Shown here: positions 54,993-64,000 of the stretch, piece by piece
How the letters are laid out: each line of letters opens with the position of its first letter
How positions within the stretch are numbered: position 1 is the first letter of the stretch
Assembly (NCBI GenBank): GCA_022494885.1
Contig: JAGVSM010003781.1
Coordinates: 118,178-182,177, forward strand
DNA: 64,000 nt
From: Micrasema longulum
Lineage: Eukaryota > Arthropoda > Insecta > Trichoptera > Brachycentridae
Direction: 5' to 3'
The notes under the pieces: model-generated
Told to the model about the DNA's origin: nothing
Databases searched by the model: none
What the model saw: only the letters and a program-made list of their open reading frames with translations
Position numbers and translations under genes: made by a program

Positions 54993-55490
54993 AATCTTTA
55001 TAAAATATAGCTTGATTAAAATGACAGCTGCCAAACTTATGTCACTAGTGATGGGAAATTACTGATCACTGATCATGTACCGATCAAATCGATTTTATCA
55101 GTTTTTTCATGCAAACTTTGTTTCTGAAAATTGATATAAAAACGAAAAAACAGCCTATTATAGTGTATTTAAGACAATTATTCACTAAAAAATGACATTT
55201 ATACTTTTTTCATGAACAACAAATGAATATTTTTTTTATTTAAACAAATGATTGATTTACATTGATCAATTTGTCCTATCTCTAACATGTTTGCAAAATG
55301 ACGTAACCGTGTAAGAACGTCGTTAGTAATTAGGTTTATTTTAGTTTTAAAGCTGATTTTATATAATTATGTTGATTTAAATGTCAAGCGTTGTATTAAA
55401 AAAAAAAATAATATGCCAGATGCGAATGATTTTTCGTGTGTCTATATAATTAACTCCTTAGACGTTCAGCTATATTTTAAGGACTACAGT
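54993..55490. mobile_element. MITE (about 498 bp), inverted homologue of 24256-24806
   Basis: Read in reverse complement it follows the 24256-24806 element over its length: AAAACTGATAAAATCGATTT, AGTGTATTTAAGACAATTAT and ACTGATCACTGATCATG region. The right end CAGCTATATTTTAAGGACTA is intact; the left end is decayed (ATCTTTATAAAATATAGCTT). Confidence 0.75.
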
Positions 55491-55499
55491 TGATATTCT

Positions 55500-56098
55500 G
55501 TGTCCGGGCGGAACGAAGTATCCATTTCGGTATTTGAAAGGAAATGAAACAGAAAATGGCAGCTTTTAAAAAGAACTGGGAGTGCAGTTAGGAGTAACAG
55601 GCGCCACGTTCAACCGTATGAAGCCTGTCTGAAGATCGGATATTTACTCAGTGAAAACCAAATGCCGTCTACATAACGCCTGCATAACACCTATCCTCGT
55701 CTACGGATGCGAATCGTGGCGCCTCACCAGGGCCTAAAACAGCAACAGAGTTTTGAGAATAGGTGTCTCAGAAGAATCTTGGGTGTGCGGTGGTTTGACT
55801 TTGTGAGGAATGAAGTAATAATAAAACGGACGCAGCAAACTCCGGTGAAAGCTGTTGTCAAGCGGAGGCCATACAGTTGGCTTGACCATGTACTGCGAAT
55901 GCCTCCTGAGAGCCTTAACCACGCTTGCCTACTTTACAAGGCTTCAGGTTCTTGACGTCCTGGACGTCCACTGCCGATGGTTCGTCGGCAGTTTATATCA
56001 GAACTTCGCGACGAGAACCTGACTTGGGAGGACGTAAAAGAGCTGGCAGCCGATAGAGATGCATGGAGGCTCTTTGTGGATACCATATGCTCCAACTA
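55500..56098 (+). mobile_element. LINE ORF2 C-terminus ('WLDHVLRMP..LTWEDVKELA' family), longest copy
   Basis: Plus-strand, with frame changes: IYSVKTKCRLHNACITPILV, YGCESWRLTR, ENRCLRRILGVRWFDFVRNE, PYSWLDHVLRMPPESLNHAC and RDENLTWEDVKELAADRDAW, ending DTICSN and a stop at 56097-56099. Same family as 15725-15985 and 18025-18355. Confidence 0.75.
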
Positions 56099-56136
56099 GG
56101 GAGCGGATATGGAACGATGATTTGAAATAGAACCAC

Positions 56137-56200
56137 GGCCCGTATTACAATGGTAAGTTAATAAAGTTACCTTTGATTACCTATAAAGTAAAATTTTATT
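56137..56200 (+). repeat. Solo left end of the GGCCC..ATTACAATGG MITE family
   Basis: GGCCCGTATTACAATGGTAA then ATTACCTATAAAGTAAAAT matches the left part of 36125-36349. No matching right end within 1 kb; one in the right orientation occurs at 61850-61907. Confidence 0.5.
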
Positions 56201-56629
56201 TTCTGTATGAAAAATTGAATTTTTATAAAAAACATATTTTTAGACATATTCAATTACAGGTTTGCGACGATGGTGCATTTAAAAAAATATTTTTTCTAAT
56301 TTTTGCTTCGGGAAATTGGAAATTGCGAAAATGTATGAAAAAAATAATAAAACGATTTCAATAAAAACGAACTACTTTGAATGACGTAACTTGTTCTTCC
56401 GAATCAACCAATGATTGTTTTGTGATGGATTCTCGGTTTGCGGGAAGCCAGATGACCAATCAGCAGAATTCACCTAAGAGAACTTCAAAAGTTAAAAATG
56501 TCATAGTGCTGAAAATACGATCTATTAAAATAATTTTAAAAAAATTGGTCTTAGTTTGATAAGTCTACCAACAAATGTAAAATATTTACTCAATTCGCTA
56601 ACTGAAGATACAACTGTTGAATCAATAAA

Positions 56630-56805
56630 TCGGGTTGTGGTTCCGTGGCTAGTGTCTCGGACTCACGGCTCAAAGGTCCGTGGTTCGAATCCCACTCTAC
56701 CCCAACTTAATCCCCATTTTCTAATAGTGAGTTATTTACAACTCGTTGAAAATGGCCCTCAAAATGAAATATTGGGGTAAATCATAAAAACGCAAATATT
56801 TATTT
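56630..56805 (+). mobile_element. SINE-B copy (best preserved)
   Basis: CGGGTTGTGGTTCCGTGGCT head, GGTTCGAATCC perfect B box, ACTCTACCCCAACTTAATCC, ACAACTCGTTGAAAATGGCC, GAAATATTGGGGTAAATCAT and end CGCAAATATTTATTT. Reference copy for the family. Confidence 0.85.
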
Positions 56806-56814
56806 AAAAAAAAC

Positions 56815-57150
56815 AATATTTTGTAGACAAGGACTGGATTTAATTCTCTAGGGAGCTGTTAATATTAACATAGTACAACAAAGATGAAGAACGTTTTAAT
56901 GAAGGTAATATAGAATTTAAGGCATCTACAGGTACCTCATTGGCATAAAGGTTTCAGCTTTTTAACTTCACAAACATGAACAAATGAAACAATTGAAGGA
57001 ATATAGATGTTCAAATATAGGCAGAATGTTGAATGGTACACAGTGTGTAAAGTGGCTACTTAAAACAGCCAATGATAGATCATAAGCCCTGTAGATGCTT
57101 AAACTTCTATATTCCTTTATTTAAAATGTTCTCCATCTCTGTTGTAATAT
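56815..57150. repeat. Fold-back pair of repeat 'R' (plus copy then minus copy)
   Basis: 56822-56945 reads in the plus sense (TAGACAAGGACTGGATTTAA, GATGAAGAACGTTTTA); 56946-57150 reads in the minus sense (CACAGTGTGTAAAGTGGC, CATAAGCCCTGTAGATGC, TCTCCATCTCTGTTGTAAT). The outer parts are reverse complements, so the unit can form a hairpin. Confidence 0.75.
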
Positions 57151-57171
57151 GTTTAAATAACTGTGTTAGAA

Positions 57172-57262
57172 AATAGGATACAAGTGGTGGTAGAGCGGAA
57201 TTCGAACCTCGGACGTCCTGATTTGGAGTCCACGACATTACCACGGGACCGCGATTCATCGT
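57172..57262 (-). mobile_element. SINE-B head fragment, minus strand
   Basis: Minus strand: GCGGTCCCGTGGTAATGTCG and B box GGTTCGAATTCC, then GCTCTACCACCACTTGTATC. Body missing. Confidence 0.6.
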
Positions 57263-57735
57263 ATTACATGCATATAGAGTTTTATTTCTGTTCAAAAATC
57301 TTGTATGGTAAAATAAATCCTTTTTTCAAAAATAGCTACCCCACACAGGAAGAACATATCGCGAAAACCGTTTAAATTGACAAAATTCTTATATTCCCAT
57401 AGATAATAAGTTTCTATGTGTTCCACCTGTCAATAATGTGAATACGCATATTTCAGTAATGGCAACACTATGCACAGTCTTGGATAATCGCATTAAAACT
57501 AGAGCAATAAAATAAACCACGTAGTAGATCATTTCATTTATTTCCGTGTGCGTATTTCAGACTAGCTTATATAGATCGATCTTTTTCTACTAGGTAACAT
57601 TTTATTTTATTCCCACAAGTTCGATGACATTTCGAGGAAATGGCGGAGACGCGACCACTTGGCGGGAAGCATGTGTCAAAATTTGTGGGTATTTAGATAT
57701 TTGTGTTATGGTACAATATTAACTATTTACAATAT
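57263..57735. other. Spacer without recognised features
   Basis: No sustained reading frame. 57600-57680 is somewhat less AT-rich (GGAAATGGCGGAGACGCG) but unassigned. Confidence 0.35.
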
Positions 57736-57740
57736 GTGCA

Positions 57741-57930
57741 CGAATGTCGCGATCCGCCCATTATGTACGGTTAGGAGAAGCATTATCGACAAAATTTGGA
57801 ATCCGCGCTGCGATGGTTTGTATATGTAGAGCGAATGGACAGCGACATAACGGCTAAAAGGATTTACGATGTACGTGTTGATGGATGCAGAAAACGACGA
57901 AGACCTAAAGTCTGCTCCTAATTACAAGAA
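57741..57930 (+). mobile_element. LINE ORF2 C-terminal fragment ('MDSDITAKRIYD' copy)
   Basis: Plus strand: RFVYVERMDSDITAKRIYDV then RVDGCRKRRRPK. Same family as 26800-27250 and 37815-38560, but short. Confidence 0.7.
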
Positions 57931-57999
57931 TTTCCAAATAAACAAACCAGCCGCGTGATACCCGACGGAAAATAGTATATTTTAAACATATCATCCTAA

Positions 58000-58135
58000 A
58001 ATATTACAACAGAGACGAAGAGCACTTTAGAGAAGGTAATATAGAAGTCTGCCTGTCACTGGAAAGGTCATAAGCCCTGTAGATGCCTAGACTTCTTTAT
58101 TGCCTACTCTAAAATGTTCTTCATCTCTTCACTTA
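58000..58135. repeat. Repeat 'R' hairpin (arms about 43 bases)
   Basis: GAGACGAAGAGCACTTTAGA..GGTAATATAGAAGTCT (58010-58050) is reversed as AGACTTCTTTATTGCC..TAAAATGTTCTTCATCTCT (58089-58130), with a loop holding CATAAGCCCTGTAGATGCCT. Confidence 0.75.
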
Positions 58136-58299
58136 AAAATTATATTTATAAAACAAGTTCAAGTTATAATTTTATGCCTTGAATCCGAGGTCTACGCTGT
58201 ACTGTATGTAGGCACATAATAAAATAACATTTCATATTCAATTTTATTTGTAATATACATATATTATAATGTGCAACTGTGCCACTGATATTCAACTGT

Positions 58300-59005
58300 A
58301 GAAATATTTATAATTTTTTTTTTTTTGTTTTTTCAACTATAAATTACATTAACATTTTAATAATATTACAAATTATATGGCATTAGTTATTCTGTATTAC
58401 ATTTATGTGACAAATATTTATGTTACCAATATTATGAGGAAGCCTCTAATTGGACCATAAGGTCCATAAGCAATGTATTTATTTTTTATATAAACGGCTA
58501 AAATTGCCTTTAACATATACATTGAACATAAATATAAAGAAAAATAATACAAATGTACATGATTTATGATAAAATTGCATAAATATAACAATAACAACAA
58601 GTAAATACACAGAAATAACCAAAAATATTAACGAAATGTATACTCGTACATAAATATTAAAAAACAAAAAAGAAAATCATTTTTAAAAATAGAGAAATAA
58701 TAAAGAATTATGTTGCGAGAGGAAAGAAAAGAAATCAGACTCGTTTTAGAACTATCAAGTCCAGAACCAAATATATTAGCCTTATCCTCACACTGATTAC
58801 CATATCTGTGGAGCCTAGGAATAGGCGAGTGCATGTGATAGTTGGTTCTAGAACAAAAAGGAGGTGGCGGGTATGTCGACCAGGAACACGGAAACATGCC
58901 AAATCCAGCAAATCTGGACAGTCAATGAATGTTTTGATCACTTTATAAAGTAATATTAGGTCTGTTAGAATTCTTCTATCAGAAAGATTTGATAAATATA
59001 ACAAT
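58300..59005 (-). mobile_element. LINE ORF2 C-terminus and AT-rich 3' UTR
   Basis: Minus strand: LYLSNLSDRRILTDLILLYK, VIKTFIDCPDLLDLACFRVP and GRHTRHLLFVLEPT, then in another frame NYHMHSPIPRLHRYGNQCED. This is the '..NSP..R..r..N' end common to CR1/Jockey-like ORF2. The T-run at 58313-58336 is the reverse-strand tail. Confidence 0.75.
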
Positions 59006-59110
59006 TGATTATAATGAAATATTATAATACGTATCTGTCTGTTGGCTTACCAATAAAAAAAATAAAAAAAAATGAAATAAAATAAATAAGAATGGAATAG
59101 AATATTTTAG

Positions 59111-59232
59111 AATAAAATAAAATAAGATAAAATAAAATAAAATAAAATAAAATAAAATAAAATAAAATAAAATAAAATAAAATAAAATAAAATAAAATAA
59201 AATAAAATAAAATAAAATGAAATAAAATAATA
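59111..59232. repeat. (AAAAT)n pentanucleotide microsatellite, about 120 bp
   Basis: More than 20 almost perfect AAAAT units. It sits between a minus-strand LINE 5' break (59005) and a plus-strand LINE stub (59290). Confidence 0.9.
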
Positions 59233-59289
59233 TTTAAAAAAAAACAAAATAATAAAAAAAAGACAGAAGAAAGACAGCAAAGACACGAG

Positions 59290-59365
59290 AAATACAGAGT
59301 GATATGGCGTTCTATCCTCTCTTTCTATCTCCAGAGGAAAATTGCGTGATGGTTTGTTTGACTTA
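59290..59365 (+). mobile_element. LINE 3' terminal stub ('VIWRSILSFY' family)
   Basis: GTGATATGGCGTTCTATCCT and GCGTGATGGTTTGTTTGACT match the extreme 3' end of the MDSERTAK family (reverse strand at 26803-26870 and 37823-37880). Confidence 0.65.
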
Positions 59366-59508
59366 AGTGAAAATATGAATAATTTGACAAAACTTTCTCC
59401 TCACTAGGTAAGCAGGCTGTATGAATATTGGATTTAGCAAGGGATTGGTATTCCCTTGTCTAGCCACCCTGAAACTCTCTTCCCTTGAAATAATTAGGTA
59501 AGTGCTCT

Positions 59509-59700
59509 CTACTGTGGGCATCTGGCGTCATCTAGCAAATGGACACACAGATAATAATTACAGAAATGGCCATGCGAACAAGGAACAATAATAACAGGAA
59601 TACACGTATAAAATACTCGCATTAATACCAATGTGTGTGGAAAATAACTGATTGTAGCTACTCCTTCCATTGTGCAAATCTGTGGAGCTGGTATTTGCGG
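59509..59700 (-). pseudogene. RING-finger-like remnant
   Basis: Minus-strand reading gives RVFYTCIPVIIVPCSHGHFC then NYYLCVHLLDDARCPQ followed by TAG and an Arg codon. 'PC.HgHFC..C...l.....CP.C' is the second half of a RING finger; the last Cys would be at the stop codon, and one Cys pair has extra spacing. The first Cys pair is not visible. It could be a decayed transposon-borne or host-derived RING domain. Pattern-based and uncertain. Confidence 0.35.
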
Positions 59701-59764
59701 ATTCAATGTTTGGAGTACATGAACAAGTTGGTTCGGCTGCTTTAATAAATAAAACAAATTATCA

Positions 59765-60200
59765 ATTTTATTAATAAATTTCATAAAAGATACATGTTTT
59801 TTAAAAATTCTATAAATATCTACTTTTACACATCTAGTAAATGTTATCACTGTAACTCTTAAAAAAAGAGACTAACTCTTATGCTTGGAGAGTGACTTAC
59901 ACTGTTGTAGTTGTTCATTGTTTATTATAAGGTTTATATAATTTTAAATACGAGTACATGTATATATAAAGAAAAAACATAAAACAATAATACATTCATA
60001 CTTATTAAAATTTCATGTAGTTTTTAGACGTGTTCAAAAAATTTCTTCAGATTTACTTTAAATTAATTTATCGATATATTATTTTCAATAGTTTTTAGTT
60101 CATTGGGAAGATTATTATAATTTTTACACCTTTGAAGACAAACCTATTTTGACCATGACTTGTGTGAAATTTAGGAATTTTAATATTATGTTGTTATAAA
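59765..60200 (-). mobile_element. LINE 3' end, copy 2 of a direct pair (with 52190-52630)
   Basis: Matches 52190-52630 through ATTTCATAAAAGATACATGT, TTTACACATCTAGTAAATGT, AAAAAATTTCTTCAGATT and TTTGACCATGACTTGTGT, same orientation, with an extra piece ACTCTTATGCTTGGAGAGTG at 59875. The ORF end is more decayed than in copy 1. Confidence 0.75.
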
Positions 60201-60434
60201 TTATTTTATAAATTTTAATTAATTCTTTTATATGTGCCCACGTCTTAAATTAAACTTGCTTCACAAACAATAAATATATATTTTGTATTTGAATGAGGAA
60301 GTTCAGGGGTTTTTAAAAATGTTTTTATTTGTTAATAAATGGTCAAATTATTTTTTTGTCCATCTCATTATCATTGCTACGATTCTTTTAAGGTTTGTAT
60401 TTTTTAAATAACTTTGCGCGTGATGTCACTAGTT

Positions 60435-60510
60435 CTTGTCTTTGAGTTGTCCTGATTGGTAGGTTGGCTTCCCGTTAGCCGAAAATCTATCACAACACTG
60501 TCGTTGGTTG
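60435..60510. repeat. Dispersed repeat sharing GGCTTCCCGTTAGCCGAAAA with 10190-10240
   Basis: GGTTGGCTTCCCGTTAGCCG then AAAATCTATCACAACACTG. See the copy at 10190. Type unknown. Confidence 0.5.
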
Positions 60511-60654
60511 ATTTAAGAGCACTTGTGACGTAATTTAAAGGAGTTCATTTTTTTTTTACATGGATTTTAGAAAAAACTTTTCCGTACACATTATTTTAAA
60601 TCCAATTTCACTAAACTTTTTCATTACTACAAAATAAAAACTTTCTTATTAGTA

Positions 60655-60882
60655 TTACCCATCCCTGTCCTGGGAACAATACCTGGCTGGGTAGACATGA
60701 AATATTGATTTTTAAGGTTGCTCAAACTGCAATATTTCTTTATACCTGGACTGGCAACCGAATTGTAAGACTAATCGCCTTACCTTTATATAACAGATGA
60801 TCGAATCACAATGTATTTGGTTTATCACTCCAGTGTCCTATGCACCACTGGGTGTGAAAAGGGGAATAGTGATGATTTTTTT
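60655..60882 (+). mobile_element. SINE-A copy, head degraded
   Basis: Body motifs ACCTGGACTGGCAACC, TAAGACTAATCGCCTTACCT, TCCAGTGTCCTATGCACCAC and GGGGAATAGTGATGAT. The tRNA-like boxes are barely recognisable. Confidence 0.65.
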
Positions 60883-60944
60883 AATGCGTGCTTTCATCAA
60901 GAAGGTAAAAAAATAAAGAAGTGGATCATGTTTTTTTTCAACAA

Positions 60945-61245
60945 TATTTTGAGTTTACCGAAATTTTTGTAGACAAGGACTGGATTCAACTCCCTGGGGA
61001 ACTGTTTATATTAACATATTACAACAGAGATGAAGAACATTTAAGAGAAGGTAAAATAGAAGTCTAGGCATCTACAGGGCTTATGACCTGTCAATAGCCG
61101 ATTTAAGTGGACACTTTACACACTGTGTAACATTCACCATTCTGCCCATATTAAACATCTATATTCCTTCAATTCTTTCATCTGTTGATGTTTGTGAAGT
61201 TAAAGAATCTCACCCGCATAAATAAAGGTTTCAGCTCTTCATTTA
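60945..61245 (+). repeat. Repeat family 'R', longest plus copy
   Basis: CAACAATATTTTGAGTTTAC, GTAGACAAGGACTGGATTCA, AACAGAGATGAAGAACATTT, GAAGTCTAGGCATCTACAGG, GCTTATGACCTGTC, TTACACACTGTGTAACATTC, TTCAATTCTTTCATCTGTTG and CACCCGCATAAATAAAGGTT. No reading frame, no tRNA box and no terminal inverted repeat found. Used as the reference copy. Confidence 0.75.
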
Positions 61246-61390
61246 TTAAAAAACACTGTATTTTTCCTACTTCGTCCATACACAGAAGTGTTATTTTCAC
61301 TTCAGTTTTTTTTTTTAGATCGTTTTTATCGATTTTCTCAGAATGTGCTCCGAGTCACATGGCCCATATTTGATGTGCAACAACGATATG
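61246..61390. mobile_element. Right half of the GCACATCAAATATGGGCCAT MITE
   Basis: TTTTTCCTACTTCGTCCATA, GATTTTCTCAGAATGTGCTC and GAGTCACATGGCCCATATTT match 19195-19336. The left end is absent. Confidence 0.7.
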
Positions 61391-61849
61391 CCCTTCTACG
61401 TGGGTACAATAAAATATTTTATAGTGCCAAACCACAGTTAATATTAAATCCCTGCAATACCTACAAGTCAAGAATAAGTATTTTAAGGTTTTTGAAAATA
61501 TGTTTTTTTTCATTAAGTTCTTATTCCTGTGAATAAGATTAAGCTTCTTTTTAATCCCTTAACCCTTATCCATCGCGTATATCATCGTTAAAGGAATCAA
61601 TCTTAACCCTCACCCGAGTACCCTCTATATATGTAATATATCTGTATGATTCGTTTTATGCACGGGCATTATTTTTTCAATCAATCAAACCAGTTAAAAA
61701 ACTCAACCAAGAAAATTGACTGACAGGTCAAAATTTACAGGACCAAATTGGTTTATCTTTTAAACATTCGTTAGTAAAATCAAACGATAAAATGTTTGCG
61801 TGCGTAAATATATATATAAATTAGATAGATCAGTGTTACGGGAAAATTT

Positions 61850-61907
61850 GTAGACAAAAATAAATAAAATTGAAGATAAATGTTAAATTTCCATTGTAAT
61901 GCGGGCC
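61850..61907 (-). repeat. Solo right end of the GGCCC..ATTACAATGG MITE family
   Basis: TTTCCATTGTAATGCGGGCC; reverse complement GGCCCGCATTACAATGGAAA, next to CTG. Confidence 0.5.
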
Positions 61908-61976
61908 CTGGAATAAGAAATCGAATTAAGATTATTCCGTTTCGTGAAAAACTTATATATTTATATCAGTGGCGTG

Positions 61977-62020
61977 CGGTGACTTTTAAAACAGGGCATG
62001 CGGTCATGGAAAGGAAAAAA
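61977..62020 (+). repeat. hAT-type terminal end, partner not found
   Basis: CAGTGGCGTGCGGTGACTTT is a canonical hAT-like terminus, close to those at 49623 and 53356. No matching CGCCACTG end was recognised downstream within the window. Confidence 0.5.
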
Positions 62021-62039
62021 AAAAACACCACTTTTATAT

Positions 62040-62695
62040 TTTAATTATTATTTTTTTTAAATAACTTAAATTTTTTTAAATTTTTAAATTACAAATTTTC
62101 TTCGTTTTTAATATTATTTCCATTTGTAAATACTCACTACAAGCTACAAACCTTAAAATATATTTTTTTCACTTAAATTTAAATTTTTAAACAACTTTCA
62201 TTTATGTTTTCTTTTTCCTTCTCTTTTTATACTTTCATAATTAACATTAGATTTAATTGCTTTTTAATATGGAAACTTCACTGGTCCATTAGAATTAAGT
62301 CCAATTGTGTAAAATATTAAACTTTGTAACTGTACTGTATGTTTCCTGAATAAAAGAAAATAAAAAAATAAAAAAAAATAATATCGATGCTTTAAAACAG
62401 CAGTTTCCGTTTTTTGTCAATGAAACCTTGTTGGCCTTGTACCAAACATAAACTCGTGAAACGTATTTTGAATTAAAATCATGAAAATTAAAAACTAAAT
62501 ATTTACACAATTCTTCTGTTTACTACGTCGATTTTCCCGCGCCCCCCGAACTCACAGAAATCCTGTGACCCTTCGGCAGAACCCCAGAATTCCGCGAAGC
62601 ACCTTTTAGGAGTCGCTCGTCTAAAGAAAGTGATAATAATATTACAGAATTGGAAATTTCTCAGATGAGCTCAAAGACTTATACTAATAACTAAC
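62040..62695. other. Spacer, possibly hAT interior
   Basis: AT-rich to 62520. 62530-62610 is GC-richer with CAGAACCCCAGAATTCCGCG, a string reminiscent of decayed DNA-transposon ends. No gene. Confidence 0.35.
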
Positions 62696-62699
62696 TAAA

Positions 62700-62762
62700 T
62701 AACCATCATGCCATTTCCACGAAGGGGTAGGCAAAGAGGATAGAACGCCACACCACCATTTC
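62700..62762 (-). mobile_element. LINE 3' terminal stub
   Basis: AACCATCATGCCATTTCCAC and GGGGTAGGCAAAGAGGATAG then AACGCCAC match the 3' end of the MDSERTAK family in minus orientation. Confidence 0.6.
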
Positions 62763-63235
62763 CTGGCACACTTTCCACGCACGATGATTTAAAAATTCCA
62801 TAAAACTAAATATCGTTTTGATAATAAAAATAATAAAATTCCTTTTCATTTAAAAGAAGACCGCTAAAACTTCTCTTCAGTAAAGATTCAATTAGGCAAT
62901 AGCAATTATTTTCTTGATTATCATCTCGGTTAAGTCCACTTTCATTGCTTCTCTGGGCGGCCATAGAAAGAATTATGAGTTGAAAAGACAAAAAAACAAA
63001 AATGATAATTCAGACAGCCATTTTGGAGTTAAAAATTTAAAAGTTATCGCGATAAGCTATTTCATACGTGAAAAAAAAACACTGAGCAGAAAAATAATTT
63101 TAAACTAGGTTGTTTGGGTTAGGTATAGTAAAAACTGGAAGTCAACATTTTTTTAGTGAGAAAACATCAAAAGTCTCAACAACGCTGTTTTACATTAAAT
63201 ATAAATTTGGCAATATATAAATAAATTTCCATGTA

Positions 63236-63655
63236 TATTGCCAGTGACGAAATACGGACTAGAAATCATGTTTGTGATAGAGAAAAGTAGCCAGAAACCA
63301 TAATGCACCCAAAGATCCATGGAAAGACAGATGCTCGATGTATGTCTGGGAGAGAAAATAAGATCTGAGGAAATAAAGCGCCGAATCGGATTCGTAGATT
63401 TCATGGATCGTGCAGCGAAATTAAAAACGGACTCTGGACGACGCAAGATGATGGCATGTGGACACCCAGAATAATAAAGCGGAGACCATGGGCAAACAAA
63501 AGAAGTGTTGGAAGGCCACAAAAAAGATGGATCGATGACATTGCTTGGGTAGCCGGTAAAACATGAATGATAAAAACGGGTGATAGGAACGAACGGAGGC
63601 GTTTGGAAGAGGCATTTATCCAGCAGTGGAGAGAACAAGGCTGAAGAAAAAGAAG
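63236..63655 (+). mobile_element. LINE ORF2 C-terminal fragment ('MERQMLDVCLGEKIRSEEIK' family)
   Basis: Plus strand: MERQMLDVCLGEKIRSEEIK, RRIGFVDFMDRAAKLK, then in other frames TGDRNERRRLEEAFIQQWRE. In related LINEs this reads 'MeR.MLgv.l.drirneeIr.rt...d........kw.waGH' and ends 'r.lEEAfvqqW'. A distinct family from the other tails here. The opposite strand is open for 191 codons but is only its shadow. Confidence 0.75.
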
Positions 63656-63657
63656 AA

Positions 63658-63750
63658 GTGATAAAGTTGTTAAGGCGTTCGCCTTTAGTACTTAAGTTGC
63701 CGGGTTTGATTCCTGGCAAGGTCGATGCGCAAAAATAATGTTTTTTTATT
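63658..63750 (+). mobile_element. SINE-C copy following the LINE end
   Basis: GTTGTTAAGGCGTTCGCCTT and GCCGGGTTTGATTCCTGGCA (B-box-like), then GGTCGATGCGCAAAAATAAT. Matches 47893-47985. Its start abuts the LINE end (GAAGAAAAAGAAGAAGTGAT). Confidence 0.55.
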
Positions 63751-63917
63751 CTGCTTTTTTCCACATTCACTTCTAAGAAAAGTCCTGTGTACCTTATAAG
63801 ATGTTGCTTTTTTTACATTACACGTAATATTATTTTTTATTACAAGCCTTCAAAATGGAATGTCAAGTAGACGAAAGTGAGCATTTTAGACACCTCTTTC
63901 TGTTAGCGTTCAATTTG

Positions 63918-64000
63918 TTTCAACAATATTTGAGTATGTCCAAATGCTTGCAGACTGGCTGGATTTCCTCTCTAGGGAGTTATTCATATTTAAATTTATT
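63918..64000 (+). repeat. Repeat family 'R', 5' end, runs off the window
   Basis: CAACAATATTTGAGTATGTC, GCAGACTGGCTGGATTTCCT and CTAGGGAGTTATTCAT match the start of 60945-61245. Confidence 0.65.

Noticed and set aside
63195..63770. 191-codon minus-strand open frame
   Set aside because: Opposite strand of a LINE ORF2 tail that reads sensibly on the plus strand; composition is that of an antisense frame.

Overview
The window looks like a stretch of an insect (at least arthropod) nuclear genome. It is AT-rich, its genes are split by GT..AG introns, and it is packed with decayed transposable elements. The elements are non-LTR retrotransposon (LINE) tails, tRNA-headed SINEs, hAT, pogo-like and other terminal-inverted-repeat elements, and fold-back repeats. 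I cannot fix the species from sequence alone. No prokaryotic, viral or CRISPR-type locus was seen.

Three host genes lie in the first 24 kb. (1) On the + strand, 168-7563 holds the last eight exons of a large coiled-coil protein that I do not recognise; its 5' part is outside the window. All seven introns are phase 0, and AATAAA lies about 290 bases after the stop. (2) On the - strand, 15113-11280 is a complete five-exon UBL7-like gene: an N-terminal ubiquitin-like domain, a middle region, an acidic/Ser-Gly linker and a C-terminal UBA domain, 378 residues. (3) On the + strand, 16512-23668 is a complete five-exon ARB2A (FAM172A)-family gene, 299 residues, with the conserved HGSGVVRAGQWAR and AHSYGG motifs. 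UBL7 and ARB2A diverge from a 1.4-kb intergenic stretch that itself contains LINE debris.

From 24 kb to 64 kb I find no convincing host exon. This part is a layered repeat landscape. It contains one nearly full-length but frameshifted LINE (about 42.66-46.5 kb, zinc-knuckle ORF1 plus endonuclease/reverse-transcriptase ORF2), more than twenty LINE 3' fragments of several families, three tRNA-headed SINE families, and hAT elements at 49.6-50.45 kb (with a residual transposase-like ORF) and 53.36-54.53 kb (with a perfect 8-bp target duplication). It also contains pogo-like MITEs with TA duplications, and a family here called 'R' that occurs in direct and fold-back form. Nested insertions allow relative dating in several places: a MITE inside a LINE, a hAT inside a SINE, a SINE inside a hAT, and a GC-rich element inside another repeat.

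No new enzymatic or defence system is evident. The items most worth a second look are the unassigned coiled-coil gene, the shortened ARB2A, the hAT remnant with its ORF, a RING-finger-like remnant near 59.5 kb, a GC-rich island near 47.7 kb, and the fold-back 'R' family.
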